Origin: Boletus sp. NGJ
Lineage: Eukaryota; Basidiomycota; Agaricomycetes; Boletales; Boletaceae
Length of the DNA stretch: 64,000 nt
Assembly (NCBI GenBank): GCA_019096195.1
Contig: JAGTXK010000055.1
Location: forward strand, 868,001-932,000
Direction: 5' to 3'
Part shown: positions 35,381 through 47,200 of the stretch, piece by piece
How the letters are laid out: each line of letters opens with the position of its first letter
How positions within the stretch are numbered: the stretch's first letter is position 1
Translations under genes and position numbers: made by a program
Notes under the pieces: generated by a model
Databases searched by the model: none
Told to the model about the DNA's origin: nothing
Seen by the model: only the letters and a program-made list of their open reading frames with translations

Positions 35381-37069
35381 ATGTATCTCCCACTCCTGCA
35401 CTTGCTCCAACTCCCTTTATCACGCTTGAACCCTGGGCAACCTGTCGCAGCAAACGGTCAGTCCGATTCGCATCACACAGATTATAAAAACTTGGCAACC
35501 CTTTCGCCATACCACGATGCTCCTAACATACCTGGGGTCTCTGTCAACCTACCTGATGACTGCACCGTGGACCAAGTCATCCTGGTGAGTTCTCCCCCCC
35601 ACAACGAGCCAGTGTTCCAAACTCAGTGCCGACTGCTAGTTACACCGACACGGATCCCGTGGTCCCGTGTTTGAGCAAGAGTTCATCCTCGGACTTGTTG
35701 AGACCCTCGACAGTGCGCGCGATATAATCCAAGCCACCCCTCTTCCGCCGAATTTGCAGTTCCTCAAGCAAGGATACGAGTACCAACTAGTCCCTCAGGA
35801 ACTAACCATCGTTGGTCGTCGTGAGCTTTTCGACCATGGGGTGGAGTATGTGTCTCTCTATGTCGACATCGTGCTTGCATGTATGATATTGATTTTTTTT
35901 AGGTTGGCCCTTCGTTACCCTACTCTCTCGACGGATGTTGTGGTATCTACCCCGATCCAAAGAGTCATGGACTCTTCGTATTTCTTTGCACAGGGGTTCT
36001 TTGGTCCTATAGCAGGAAATGTCACCTTCCGTACGGTCACGGACCTTGACGATCCTGTCTCGTGGATCAATCCTTGGAAGTCCTGTCCGAAGTTCTCTGG
36101 CCATCAATCCCACCAGGTGAATTTTGTTGCCAGTGTAGAGTTACACTAATCACATCGGCATATATGCAGGCGGCTTTGCAATGGGCGGATAAATACGTGC
36201 TGCCCATAGCGCAGAGGCTTGACAAGCTTGTCCCCGGAGTTGATATCTCTGTGAACGATACCCGAGGTGCTTTATATGCATGCCCATTCGATCTCGCAGC
36301 TCGTAACCACTCCCCGTGGTGCAATGTATTCTCCACGCGTGAATTACAGCATTTGGAGTAAGTCTGACCTGTTGCCATGAACTGTTAGATGACGTCAACG
36401 TGAATGTTATAGATACGAGTTCGACCTGCTTATGGATGGCATTAGTGGCCATGCGTCCAGAGGAGATCCTGGTCCCCTCCTCGGTGCTTTTTACGTCAAG
36501 AAACTCATTGAGCGGTGAGTTCAAGTTACACGATGATCGGTATTTGCGAAACACACTACTTGCGTCAGTCTTACAAATGCAACTGGTGACGCTGAATCCC
36601 TCTATCTGGAATTCGGCCACGATACCAGCATACTCTTGCCAATGTCAACGATGGGCTTAAACAAGTTGGTAGCTATTCGCACGGAATGAACTCATGTACT
36701 GACAACATTACCGCAGAGATGTTCTGCCTCTCAACCCACGTTACATCCCTGCCCATCGCAGGTTCAGGACTTCACGTCAAACACCTTTCGCTGCAAGTAT
36801 GGTATGGGAAAAATTTACGTGCAAAGACACGTGCGTGGATTCTCTTTGGAGCACAGTTGTTTTCCCTCACGACGAGTAGCTTCCAAGGTCCCCAAGTTCG
36901 CCTCGTGTTGAACGGAGCAACGTTTCCTTTGTCTATTTGCGAAAAATCTACAAAGGACAAAAGATACGGAACATGTTTGCTAGACGAATTTGTCAGAGCA
37001 AATGAGTATAGCACAAGCCTCCAGTACAAGAGCGATAGCTGGAACACGACTTGCGAGATTGATGGTTAG
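35381..37069 (+). CDS. Histidine acid phosphatase, phytase-like, probably secreted
   Basis: ATG 35381 is the nearest start to a weak signal-like N-terminus (MYLPLLHLLQLPLSRLNPGQ); stop TAG 37067-37069. LPDDCTVDQVILV is joined across an intron to LLHRHGSRGPVFEQEFIL, giving the RHGxRxP active-site motif with the nucleophilic His. Then come ELTIVGRRELFDHG, STPIQRVMDSSYFFAQGFFG, AALQWADKYVLPIAQRLDKL and LLMDGISGHASRGDPG. YLEFGHDTSILANVNDGLN has the HD proton donor. The last exon (PQVRLVLNGATFPLSICEKS, GTCLLDEFVRANEYS and a final Cys) matches phytase C-termini with paired Cys. The family releases phosphate from phytate and other esters. Which substrate is used here is not visible. The start exon is the weakest part. 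Confidence 0.85.
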
Positions 37070-37285
37070 CGTTACATTGCTGCGCCGTACAAGCGAGAAC
37101 ATGGCGTTTTAAAACTTCACTATAAAGTAAACAGACATTTCGTTTGGCGATCAAGGTCCCGGTCATGGGCATAGATTTGGTTGCACCATTCTAAGATGAC
37201 GCAAACATTTTACATCAACAGTAATGTACTAGAGGCAGGATGCACAACAAAGAACAAGGGAAGCGAGTATAAATTGTGGCCAAGG

Positions 37286-40200
37286 CTACCAGCCGCCCGA
37301 TCCCCAACTATTAGAGTTTTGAATCATAGCAGCGCGCTGCGGATTCATTCCGGGAGGTACGTGGGGAGGGGGTTGAGCTATTGGAGGTCGTGAAAACGCA
37401 GAGGGTGTCTGATAACCGAGGGATTGGGATGGTGGCATAGCATAACTGGTTGTTGGTACATTGCCACCAAATCCAATTGCCGGAGTCTGGCCACCATAAG
37501 GATTTGGTGTACGGTTAGGAACTTGACGGACAGATAGATGGCCAGGTGTCGTATGGCCCGGTGTGCGACCTGGTGTGCGAGCACCCGCACCGTACGGCGT
37601 CTTCCCTCCTGCCCCGGTGGTACCCAAGTTCTGTGATTGGTGCAGATGTCTAGATATTGTGTGAGAGGTTAAAATTACCATATTATGCTACGAGTCCTTA
37701 CCTGACTTTGAATGCGTCGCACAGTTCCGGTACGCCTGCGACAGCTGCCTCGAAGAGACAATACGATTCTGGTGTCACGCGAACGGGCTATCAGACGATG
37801 AGTGTTCGGTTTCTACGAAGTCGAAAAATATTACCCAAGTCTGGACGGTAGAGTTTTTGTTCGCCAAAAAGCAAAGATTGAAATGACCAGGTTTTTTGCG
37901 GTTCAACGTGAATCCATAGATACTTTTTGCGGGGTTGGCAGCCACAAAATTCTTCAAAGACAGATCTACAGGGTAGCGTTCACCCAACGAAGCGTGGAAA
38001 ACTAGGCAGAGCACTCACGAAGCTCATCTTCAGATCCTTGCTTGAATTTTTCATGCGCCATCAGTTCCTCGACCTTCCGAGCGGTGGCTTGTACATGGTT
38101 GACAATCAGCTCATCGAGATCGGCGTACTGATGCTTATCGTCGACAAACAACACCGTGCCCTGACCCGTGTTGATCTCCGTAACGTCTATGGTGAATTAG
38201 CATCCCCATGGAAGTATGCAGCGGTAGCAATACGTACCGATGTGCTGATACAGCTTGTCATCAACTTTCCATGTCACAGCAAGGTGATCAACACCCTTCG
38301 AAGATGGTCTGATTACTACATCTCCACGTTGCTGCTTATCCAGGTAGTTCTCTGCGTGCGTCGCGTTTAAGTTATGGAAGTTGGGATGCTTGATGACACG
38401 TCTTGTTCGATCAGTCTCGGCTCTCTTTTTCCTGGCCTGCATCTCCAAATCACGTTCGCACTGTTGAGTGTTCCAATATTCATCACGTTTGACGCGACGG
38501 AAAAGGCCGTCTCCTTGATTCAAATCCGAGGGACGAATTGACAGCTCCACATAGAATTGATCGGCGGGAAGATCAAGTTTAACGTCCACAATGACGCCTT
38601 GCAGTGCTTGACTTTTCTTGACAATATTTTGAGGGTTCACGTTGCCCGCATCCGACATATATTCCATGTTTATGATGCCTTCAATGCCGGAATCAAGGCG
38701 CACCGTTACTGAATTCAAAAGCTTGTCGACGCGTAAGACGAGAACAGAGATAATGAGTCCCATGCGAAGAGTTCGGGGTGTTTCGCCGCTGAGCATGGTC
38801 AGCACATCCCACGGTTGCATAGTGGGGAACGGCGCGCGCTGCTCTGCGAAAGGCTTGAGCAATTCTTCGCGAATAATATTGAGGGTATGTCGCTTTCGGT
38901 CTTCGTTGGCCTCGTACATGCTGACGGCGAACTCATCGAGATTAAGCTCGTTCAGTTTTCGTTCGTTGTCATTATCCTGCATGATGAGGGATACAACATG
39001 TGAAGGGTGTTCGTCATGGACATCTTCTTCGTCGAGCTCAAGGGCATCAGTTGCCATCTTTCGCGCAAGTTCGTAGTCCTCAGGATGGATACGGGTGTCA
39101 TCTAGCGGATCTTGGATGTCATCATCTGCATGTCGGGTTTTGGTGGGCTTTAGCTCCGTGTCGTGAGAGATGCGCAAGAAACCGGCTGCGTTGAGGAAAA
39201 TCTTCGTTGTCAGCAAACCTGACTTGATAAACTGGTCGCGGTTAACGAGATTGCCCCCCTAAAACAGTGCGCTAAGTTGACAGTAATAAGGAAACAACTA
39301 CGGAAACGTACGATCGACGCGATTTTTCTGGCCAAAACCTGAGCTTTACGTGGACCAAGGCCACATACGAAGGGTAGAAGGTGTTGGTAATATGAGTCTG
39401 TTACTGCACGGTTGATGTCAACCCCGATTTTATTGGTCACATCAACCAAAGCCCTCTCGAGTGCGGACAACAGCTTCTCTTTCGGAATCTAAACCAGCAT
39501 CAGTCAGTGACCGGATTTTAAAGTCAGGAGACTAACAAGATGCTGGTCCTCGTCCTCAAGCGAGATTGCAACGATATCAGCGCCTAGTGCTGCATACTCA
39601 TTCAAGGGGTTTTGGGCGTAACGAGCCAAACCGACGCAATACTTTGCAATGTGCGAGAGCGTGCTGAATTCCTCGGTAGCTCGTTTACTATGTTGATAAA
39701 TTCGGGCGACTTCGTCGCTGAGATAAATTACGGGGATGTTGAAGGTTTGCTCGTTGATCGGCTCTGTTCCCCATCCTGGAATATTGCCTTCAGCATCCAC
39801 GCTTGGGGCCTTGCCATTGACAATTTCCTTAATTCGAGACGACAACTTGGTTGTTGCCATGGTGAAGCCTCCTGTCACTATAACGTCGGGCCGTCGTCTC
39901 TTGAGTAAGTCGGTGAATTCATCATGATAGTCGCGATCGACCAAGTTATCGAGTTTGACGTGTTCACGGAGTCTACCCATTTCATCCAGAAGAACCAGGG
40001 TGATGGCGTCCTTTTGAGGATCTCCCTTTCCCCAAGAGACAGCGAGGACAGAGGGAGTGTATCCAGGTTGTGCGTCTCCAGTGACAAAGGGGGCGACATC
40101 GACACGCTGAAACTATGTCAGCTAAAAAAATACAGGGGGAGTGATGTCCTACGTCTTTGAGTTTGTTACCACAATGAATGGCCAAAGCATCCTCAACCTC

Positions 40201-42596
40201 TTCACGCAACCACTCTCTTGCCCATTTGGTACCAATTGGAACAAGGTGATATTCCAGTGCATCTTGGACGACTCGAGATCGCTCTTCGTTCCATGACCTA
40301 GCAATGTCGCTGTAACTGTCCGAAGCAAACGCGTCGTTGAGCTGGCGCTCGAACTTGGCCTTGGCTTCGTTGGTTAGGTAAATGGAGACAGTCACCAACA
40401 ACTCGGCCTCAGCAGCCAGGATGTGCAGGAACTGTGCACTGTCTAACATCTGAGTTATAGGTTTGTGATGAAGGTATTTGAAGTTCTGGAAATGAGGTTG
40501 GTTAGCAGGATATCAGAAAAGGAATTCAATTGCAACGAACAAAGTATGGATGATGTTCGTCAAGTTTATTGACACCCCGATCCGTGGGCTGAACCGATAT
40601 TTGCGCTTCAGTTCTGAACAGGTCTCGCATGGATTGGCGGAGTAACGGATCCTTGCCCAGCTCGGTGGCGAGAATCATCCTGGCGCGCCGTAGCACCTCT
40701 TCAGATGTTTGCAACACAACCGATTCGGGGTTCGTAAACTGCTCTGCGAAAGCGGTCGGATTCAATTCTTGGTCCTCGACAAAATTGGGGCGATCATTGG
40801 CTACGAAATTCTGCACCACCTCATGGGGACGAATGCCAAAACCCTGACGTCAAGGATTCAGTGCAAGGGAAAAACAAACAGTGGAGAGAATGACCAACAT
40901 CAGCCAATTTTGCGACGATACTCTTCTTCGCGACCTCATATGCAGAGATCCGACTTGGAGTTTTACGCTTGTGGTCGGGCTCCTCGTCGTCGTGGAAGTG
41001 CAAGTCGAACGAGTCTTGTTTGTTCACCTTGTATCTCATAGATAACCATTCGGTGGCGTCCGCGACCATCTCGACGCAGTCAATCCTAGGTCTGACAGAC
41101 TGCTCGAAGTAATCGTCTTCAACATTAAGCCGAGTATAGGAAGCAATGAGAGCGTTCCGTCGATCAAGGAGAGAACGATACTTCTGGCCTAGAGTGTAAA
41201 TCCTCCACAACTCAGACAAGCTGATAAGCTCAATTCTGGCGCGCATCTCCCGAGGGTTGAAATACGAAATGTAATCCCGTTTGTGGGTCCAAATGTACGG
41301 AACTTCAAACTCGTGGATGAAGAGAAAGCGCAGAGCATATGAGACGGCCAGGACCAGGGGTTGGGAATACGCAGTATAGGGCCCGTCGGGAGAGAAGAAG
41401 TCCCTGGTTTTGCGACTGGACAAACGTGAAGTTACCCAAGTGGCAGCATCGTCAATATCTGCTTCTGTAAGGTTTTGGTGGAGAGATAGAGTTGCATTAG
41501 GTGAAAGCGAAGACGTGGCGAGTTGCATGCGCTCTGGTATGTCTTGTGCCCGAATCAGATCGTCGTCTTCTGTAAGCATCCGAGCACGTATTTCCGAAGG
41601 TTCAAAGACCTGAAAAATCATGAGTGTCAACTCCAATGTGAGCGGGATAAATAATAGAACAAACATCTTGGTATTTCATTTCGGGCTTGAGTCGCTCCTC
41701 GTACTCCACGTCGTCGTCGCCTTCCAACGCCCAATCGTACTCATGACCATCACCGAACACATCGTGAATTTCATCCCAAGCGCTAAGACAGGTGGTTAGG
41801 GGGCAGGGTACAAAATGTGGATTCTGGACTTACATGGCATCAATACCAGCAAGTTCCGGTCGAGACCCCATAGCTCTCCTCCGCTGGCGTTCCAGCTTTT
41901 TTCTCTCCTTGCGCCTCTCCTCGCGCTCTTGCTCGTCCATAGCACCGGCCCCTTCGTCTTCGTCCTCATAGTCAATGAAGTCATCCATATCTTCTTCATC
42001 TTCCCTACCACCACCTGCCCGCTCGTCATCCCAAATGCGTTGGATATCCTGGACTTGCGGCAAATCGTCGTCGTTATCGAGATCATCCTCGGAGGACTCG
42101 ACTACTTGCTTCCGTCTCGAGGAGGATGCAACTGGTGGAGAGCCATCTTCACGACCACGGCGAAGACGCGTCAATCGATTTCTGAACGAGGTACCTGTGT
42201 TTTCCTCCAGAAGCTCCAGGTCATCTTCTTCCAGTGCTTCCTTCTCCTCCTCCTCCTCCTCCTCCTCCTCCTCTGCTTGGAATTAATATCACCGAGATAT
42301 AACACTGAGGATGAGAACTTACCGCGTCTCCGATGGCGTCTCTTCCGCCGCTTCCTTCTTCTCCGTCGCTCCTCTTCATCCTCTTCATCCTCTTCCTCGT
42401 CCTCGTCGACAATGAAACCCTCTCTTATCCGCCTTTCTTCCTCTTCGTCGTCCTCGGCTTCTTCTGAGCTATCGTCCGACACACCGTTACCGTCTGCCAT
42501 TGTCGCATCCGCGTCATCTTCCTCGGGTTGTGGATTCCCCATAATCTGGTCGTCGTCAATAAGTCTATCAGAAGGCGCCACAGGTGGAGACGACAT
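37286..42596 (-). CDS. SPT6: Transcription elongation factor and histone chaperone SPT6
   Basis: Start ATG 42596, stop TAG 37286-37288, about 15 short introns. The N-terminal 250 residues are very acidic with a Glu run and basic patches. Then come [33 protein letters not shown] and the helical core. The YqgF-like part includes [18 protein letters not shown] and [13 protein letters not shown]. The helix-hairpin-helix reads [39 protein letters not shown] is followed by an S1-like domain ([20 protein letters not shown]) and an SH2 domain ([20 protein letters not shown], then [20 protein letters not shown]). The tail carries TP repeats ([15 protein letters not shown]). SPT6 binds H3-H4 and the RNA polymerase II linker and restores chromatin behind polymerase. 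All modules are present and in order. Confidence 0.95.
42245..42273. repeat. (TCC)n trinucleotide repeat encoding a Glu run in SPT6
   Basis: Nine to ten perfect TCC units on the plus strand read as GAG/GAA-type Glu codons on the minus strand, at the very start of an SPT6 exon ([18 protein letters not shown]). Being in frame, length changes alter only the acidic tract. A second acidic stretch coded by similar codons lies at about 42360-42410. Confidence 0.8.
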
Positions 42597-43661
42597 GGTG
42601 GTCAATGAACCAACTCGTCGACGTCCAGTTCCAAGACTCAACGTCAAGAGAGTCGGCAGTTGCCGACGGAGCCACAAATTATGGGCAATTATTAATAACC
42701 AGGCTATCCGCTTTGGGCTAAAATCTACAAGACCATGGCAGTAGCGTACATTCCTTATAACTCTTTCCAAAGACACATACTTATGTCTCTTCACAGTTGG
42801 ACAGTAAACGTGGGGGAATTCCCCAATACGAAGCTTTGTAGCCTTGAGTGGTGATCAGTAAACATGGGACCACGGAATTCTATTCCCGCACCCGGTAAGG
42901 CCAGAGCGTAATGTTCTTGGGTGCACCCGTACAAACGAGATCAATGGAGGAGACGTCAGAGTCGCTACGCGCCAAGTTCTACTCGATGGGGCAAGCAAGG
43001 GGTTGCTCGGTGCGCAAGGTGACAGGGGATATTGAAAGCGTTATGAATTATGAAGAGGACCACGCTGAACGGCGGTGGAGCTCTCAGGCCTACTCCCTAT
43101 TTGTCAATGTTAGCTTTTGTCATGCAGAAATATTGGGTTGGAGAACACACCGAGCGCAATCTCTGCTGCAAGGAAGATCCAGGGCAAAACTTGTAGTTCC
43201 CTGATCGACCTGAACGGCTTGAAGGCCATTTGAAAGATTCGCCCGCGTTGCAGGACCACCATTCACTAGCTTGGGATGCGGACATAATAAGGGCAAGGTT
43301 GCAATGATGGTTGAGCTTGTGCTCAAGGCATCCGAGAGAAAGGGTAAAGTGTGTCAGTGTTGATAGTGTTGCCTACGTTCGTTTCTGTGAGGTTAATCAA
43401 CAGGGCAGTGTATCGAACCGTTTGCCAGATTTATTGACACTTTAAAAGGTCCCAAGCAGACATGATCAAGCATATTGTCGACGAGTGCGATGGACTTGTA
43501 AATGGGTCTGTCAGACGTAGGATCATGTCAGCGGAATCTTGGGTTCTAAATTGAGACAACCTGGATCCCACTGGCATGAATTGCGAGGTGTCGTGCACTC
43601 CGACCAAGCCTGAGTACTTGCAACAGGCTCACTTCGTTACTCTTCGCAATCTGAGCCGACC
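42597..43661. other. 1.07-kb divergent intergenic region with one possible mini-ORF
   Basis: This lies between the SPT6 and riboflavin deaminase start codons. A 50-codon minus-strand ORF from ATG 43262 to TAA 43110-43112 reads MVVLQRGRIFQMAFKP then LPWIFLAAEIALGVFSNPIF, i.e. a basic start and one membrane helix, like small mitochondrial inner-membrane proteins. No homolog comes to mind, and three frames on both strands are fairly open here, so it may be chance. The rest shows no gene. Confidence 0.3.
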
Positions 43662-44210
43662 ATGATCGACGCCCGACGGACCGCTGAGGAAGAACACAAG
43701 GCTTTTATGCAGCAAGCATTGAACAAGGCGCTATCAGATAATTGCATGCCCGTGCAGACCGCGTTTTGCGTCGGATGTGTTCTGGTAGCGCGCGTACCAG
43801 ACATGGAACCAGTCGTTTTGGCCACGGGATACTCGAGAGAGCTGCCTGGAAACACACATGCGGAAGCGAATGCATTGACAAAGGCACTCAGTCTCTCAAA
43901 GCCACACTTGGCAGCTCTCTTTCCCTCGGCGTCTCCGACCCCATCCATTAAGGACCTTCTGCGGTACACCGACGCCTATGCCACACTTGAGCCTTGCTCC
44001 ATCAGAACGTCAGGCCTCCCTGCTTGTGCAGATGTACTCATCAAAGCAGGGATCAAACGATGTATTGTTGGAGTAGGCGAGCCAGATGACTTCGTGAAGT
44101 GCGAGGGAGCACAAAAGTTGAGGGACGCCGGCATCGACGTTGTTTGGTTGAGCAGCCTGGAGAAACAGTGTCTCGATGCTGCTCGTAGAGGGCACCACAC
44201 GAAAGTGTAA
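43662..44210 (+). CDS. Diaminohydroxyphosphoribosylaminopyrimidine deaminase (riboflavin pathway, RIB2-type)
   Basis: Single exon, ATG 43662 to TAA, 182 residues. The cytidine-deaminase fold is clear: VQTAFCVGCVLVARVPD, then NTHAEANAL (zinc His and catalytic Glu) and LEPCSIRTSGLPACADVLIK, where the two Cys of PCSIRTSGLPAC complete the zinc site. IKRCIVGVGEPDDFVKCEG and LRDAGIDVVWL follow, as in RibD-type deaminases. It deaminates the pyrimidine intermediate after GTP cyclohydrolase II. In budding yeast this activity is the C-terminal part of RIB2, fused to a pseudouridine synthase; here the deaminase stands alone. It is one of the few intron-free genes in the window. Its stop is 57 bases or less from the end of the convergent siderophore synthetase. 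Confidence 0.88.
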   Translation: MIDARRTAEEEHKAFMQQALNKALSDNCMPVQTAFCVGCVLVARVPDMEPVVLATGYSRELPGNTHAEANALTKALSLSKPHLAALFPSASPTPSIKDLLRYTDAYATLEPCSIRTSGLPACADVLIKAGIKRCIVGVGEPDDFVKCEGAQKLRDAGIDVVWLSSLEKQCLDAARRGHHTKV

Positions 44211-44267
44211 CGAGCAAGATCTACCTATGCGAAGTGCGCTCCGATTACTCTCTTTGTCCAAGCCATC

Positions 44268-47200
44268 TCAAACCATGTGCGACAGACAACGCCTTACCCT
44301 CGTCGCCCAAATATCGATAATTTCCTTTGCACGAACGACATCCATGATCGCCCGTATGCTCTCGATGGACATCGTGACAGCATCCAACTTTTCGTTGATT
44401 ACAATATCAACCATGACATCGTCCTAGATGTTCACATTACCACTTAGTTATCTCACCTGATGAGGCTTGCGGACACAGACCTGAAGTAACTTGGTAATAG
44501 GCAGTGCATCGATCACTTCGGAGTCCTCAGATACAAGTGGTTTCACGGGTATGGTGTGGTCAATCTGGTAGAGGATGAACAATGTTTGACGTCCAAACAA
44601 GAGACAAGGAGTTACCTCGACAAAGGTAAAGAGCTCGTTTTGCTGTCTATCCTCTCCCACGATCTCGAACACATTAACGAACACATTAGTAAGAGGATAA
44701 CCTTTGCCTCCTGTGATCCATCCATCGATGTGCCGTAGATTGCTTTGTTGAATAACTGGTGTACGTTTGTACAGATCTTGTTGCACCGTACGTGCGACAT
44801 CTAGGAGGTTATCCGACACCGGGATGTGTACTGGCAAGACGTTCATGCATGGAATGGCCAAGTTCAAGACGTTTGGAACTGATCCTGCCCGCCCCGCATG
44901 CCAGAGCCCGAAAGTAGCGTGATCAGAAGCGGAATAAAATGCTTGTACCGATGCCCAGGATGCCAGGAGGATGCAATGTAAAGGTATACCAATCGCTTGT
45001 GCTTGTTTCTTGAGTTCAGTGACCCCTGGGATAGCCGATGTTATTGTGACAATGATCCTCTCCAGGGAAGGTGGTCGATTCTTCTCAGGTATTAGTGGTG
45101 GAAGATATATTGGGAGAAATGAACTTGGTATAACCGACTGCCAGTACAGTCTTTGCTTGGAGAGATTGGCCAACGAGGGAGCAAACGCGGCCGAAAATGC
45201 ACTGGTATCTGCAATATTCTGTGGCGATGAGCCAAGATAAAGAGAGGAGAGATCTTCGAGTAAAAGCTGGAGGCTGAGAGCGTCGTATTGGAAGTGATGC
45301 ATCCGAATTAGTAGATATCGACTGCTCGTCGATGTCGACGTTAGAATGAAACCCTTCGTTTGCGCGGCACTGATAGGCAAGGGTGACATGACGATAGTCT
45401 CCATTCTCTCAGCCAGCGCAAGTAAATCTTGACCATGTTCAACGCATTCCTCAGTTAAGTCCGCTTCCTTCGAGTCTAATGCAAACGTAACCACTCGGGG
45501 GTCAATATATCCTGGTGCTGAGGCAAATGTCGACCGCAGGATTGGGTGATACAGCATAAGAGCCTTCCATGCCTCTCGGAGCTGCTGGATGCTGACATCA
45601 GGGCTAAGCTTGTATGCGAAAACATGGTGAAAACGTTGGCGAAAGCTGCGTTGCCAAGCTGCAATTAGCCATTTCATCCCCTCCGTAGCGGTCGAGACCG
45701 AAACGATTTGATAGCGGCGTCTTTCTGGAAATCGTTCAATGATTGCCTGGCGCTCTTCGGTCGTTATCTCTAGCAAGGGTGGGTTGATTTGCAGCGCCGC
45801 AGTGTCATGATCGGTCCTAGTGGCCTTGCTAACCAATTCCCCAATCGTGGAGCTTGAAACGATGTCCCAAACACTGATCGTGAGGCCGGCTTTCCTACAC
45901 TCGGTGCTCAAACGAATGGCAGTGATGGAGTCCACGCCAATGGCTACGGGCGACTGTGAAGGGGAGAGATTATCTACAGGACAGTGGGCCACTGAAGCAA
46001 GGGCAGCCAACAATTCTGCGGGGATACATGTAGCATCGGCCGAGCGAGAGGCCGGTTGTGTGACATCAGCCGGTTGGTTCGCATTAGTGAGTGTGGGGGC
46101 AGTGGCTGGATTGTCGGGATGGTACACCATCTCATTCACCAGCACGTCAATGTCGGCCAATGCGACACTGAGTGTTTCGGGGTCCATGGCGTCGGATCGG
46201 CAAGCCATCTTGATCAAAAATCCAGTCTCTACTTCGTGGAATTCAATATTGAGGGGATACTAGATAGGTTTAAGTCGCCAATTCAGGTGGTGAGCAGACG
46301 GGAGCAGTACTCACCTGAATCTGGGTATCGAACTCCTCTGGTTCGCGTAGTGTCCATAGGTTGTTGTGGACACGCGGACGCCAAGGTTGAAAGAGGAATA
46401 AACTACTCAACAGACCATGCAGCTGCAATTCGCTTTGCACGACTCGGAGTGAAACGTGCTGCCAAGGCAATGCGTCGACATTGGCACGATGAATAGACGA
46501 AAGTAATTCTCTATTGTTGATACTCGGAGAAACCTGGACACGGCAAGGAATTGTATTCTGATTTTTGGGCCAAATTAAACATCTTCACCAATTATATCCT
46601 GATTTTTACTCACAAGCATTGGTCCAACCACCTCTTCAGAATCGTCAAACGATCGGCCTGAGACAACATGCCCAAAGACAACATCGTTTGACGAGGCCAA
46701 TGAGGCCAAGTATTTCGCCCATACGGCTTGCGCGAGACATTGTAGGGTGACGGCGTTATCGTGAACTAATTGCACTAATAACTCCTGCTGGACGGAGACC
46801 AGCCTCGACGCTACAATGCCTTTCGACGAGAGAGATGTGTTGCGCAGTAGGGTGGCCGGGCGATAGTTTTTGAGTCTCTTAGTCCAGTACGCGATTGCGT
46901 GATCCTGCTGAGATAATATGCGTGGAATGAAGTCAAAGAACTGGGCCGGGCGTGCAACCTCTTGATTTTGATATATCTGCTCGACATGTGATAGCAGACT
47001 GGGGATGGAGAGACCGTCGTATAACGCATGATGGATGAAGAGCACAAGATAAAGACCGCAAGGGTCAGAGCGCAAAATACGCAAATGTATCGGTGGTTTG
47101 CGGAAAGCAGACACATCGGTCGGCTTGAGGTGGGAGAAGAGTTCATCGACGGTATGCTGAAAAAATGCCAATGGAGTTGAAGTATACTCCTGCCAATCGA

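Noticed and set aside
41815-42744. 309-codon plus-strand frame rich in Ser and Leu opposite SPT6
   Set aside because: It is the complement of the acidic Glu/Asp-rich N-terminus of SPT6; low complexity explains the open frame.
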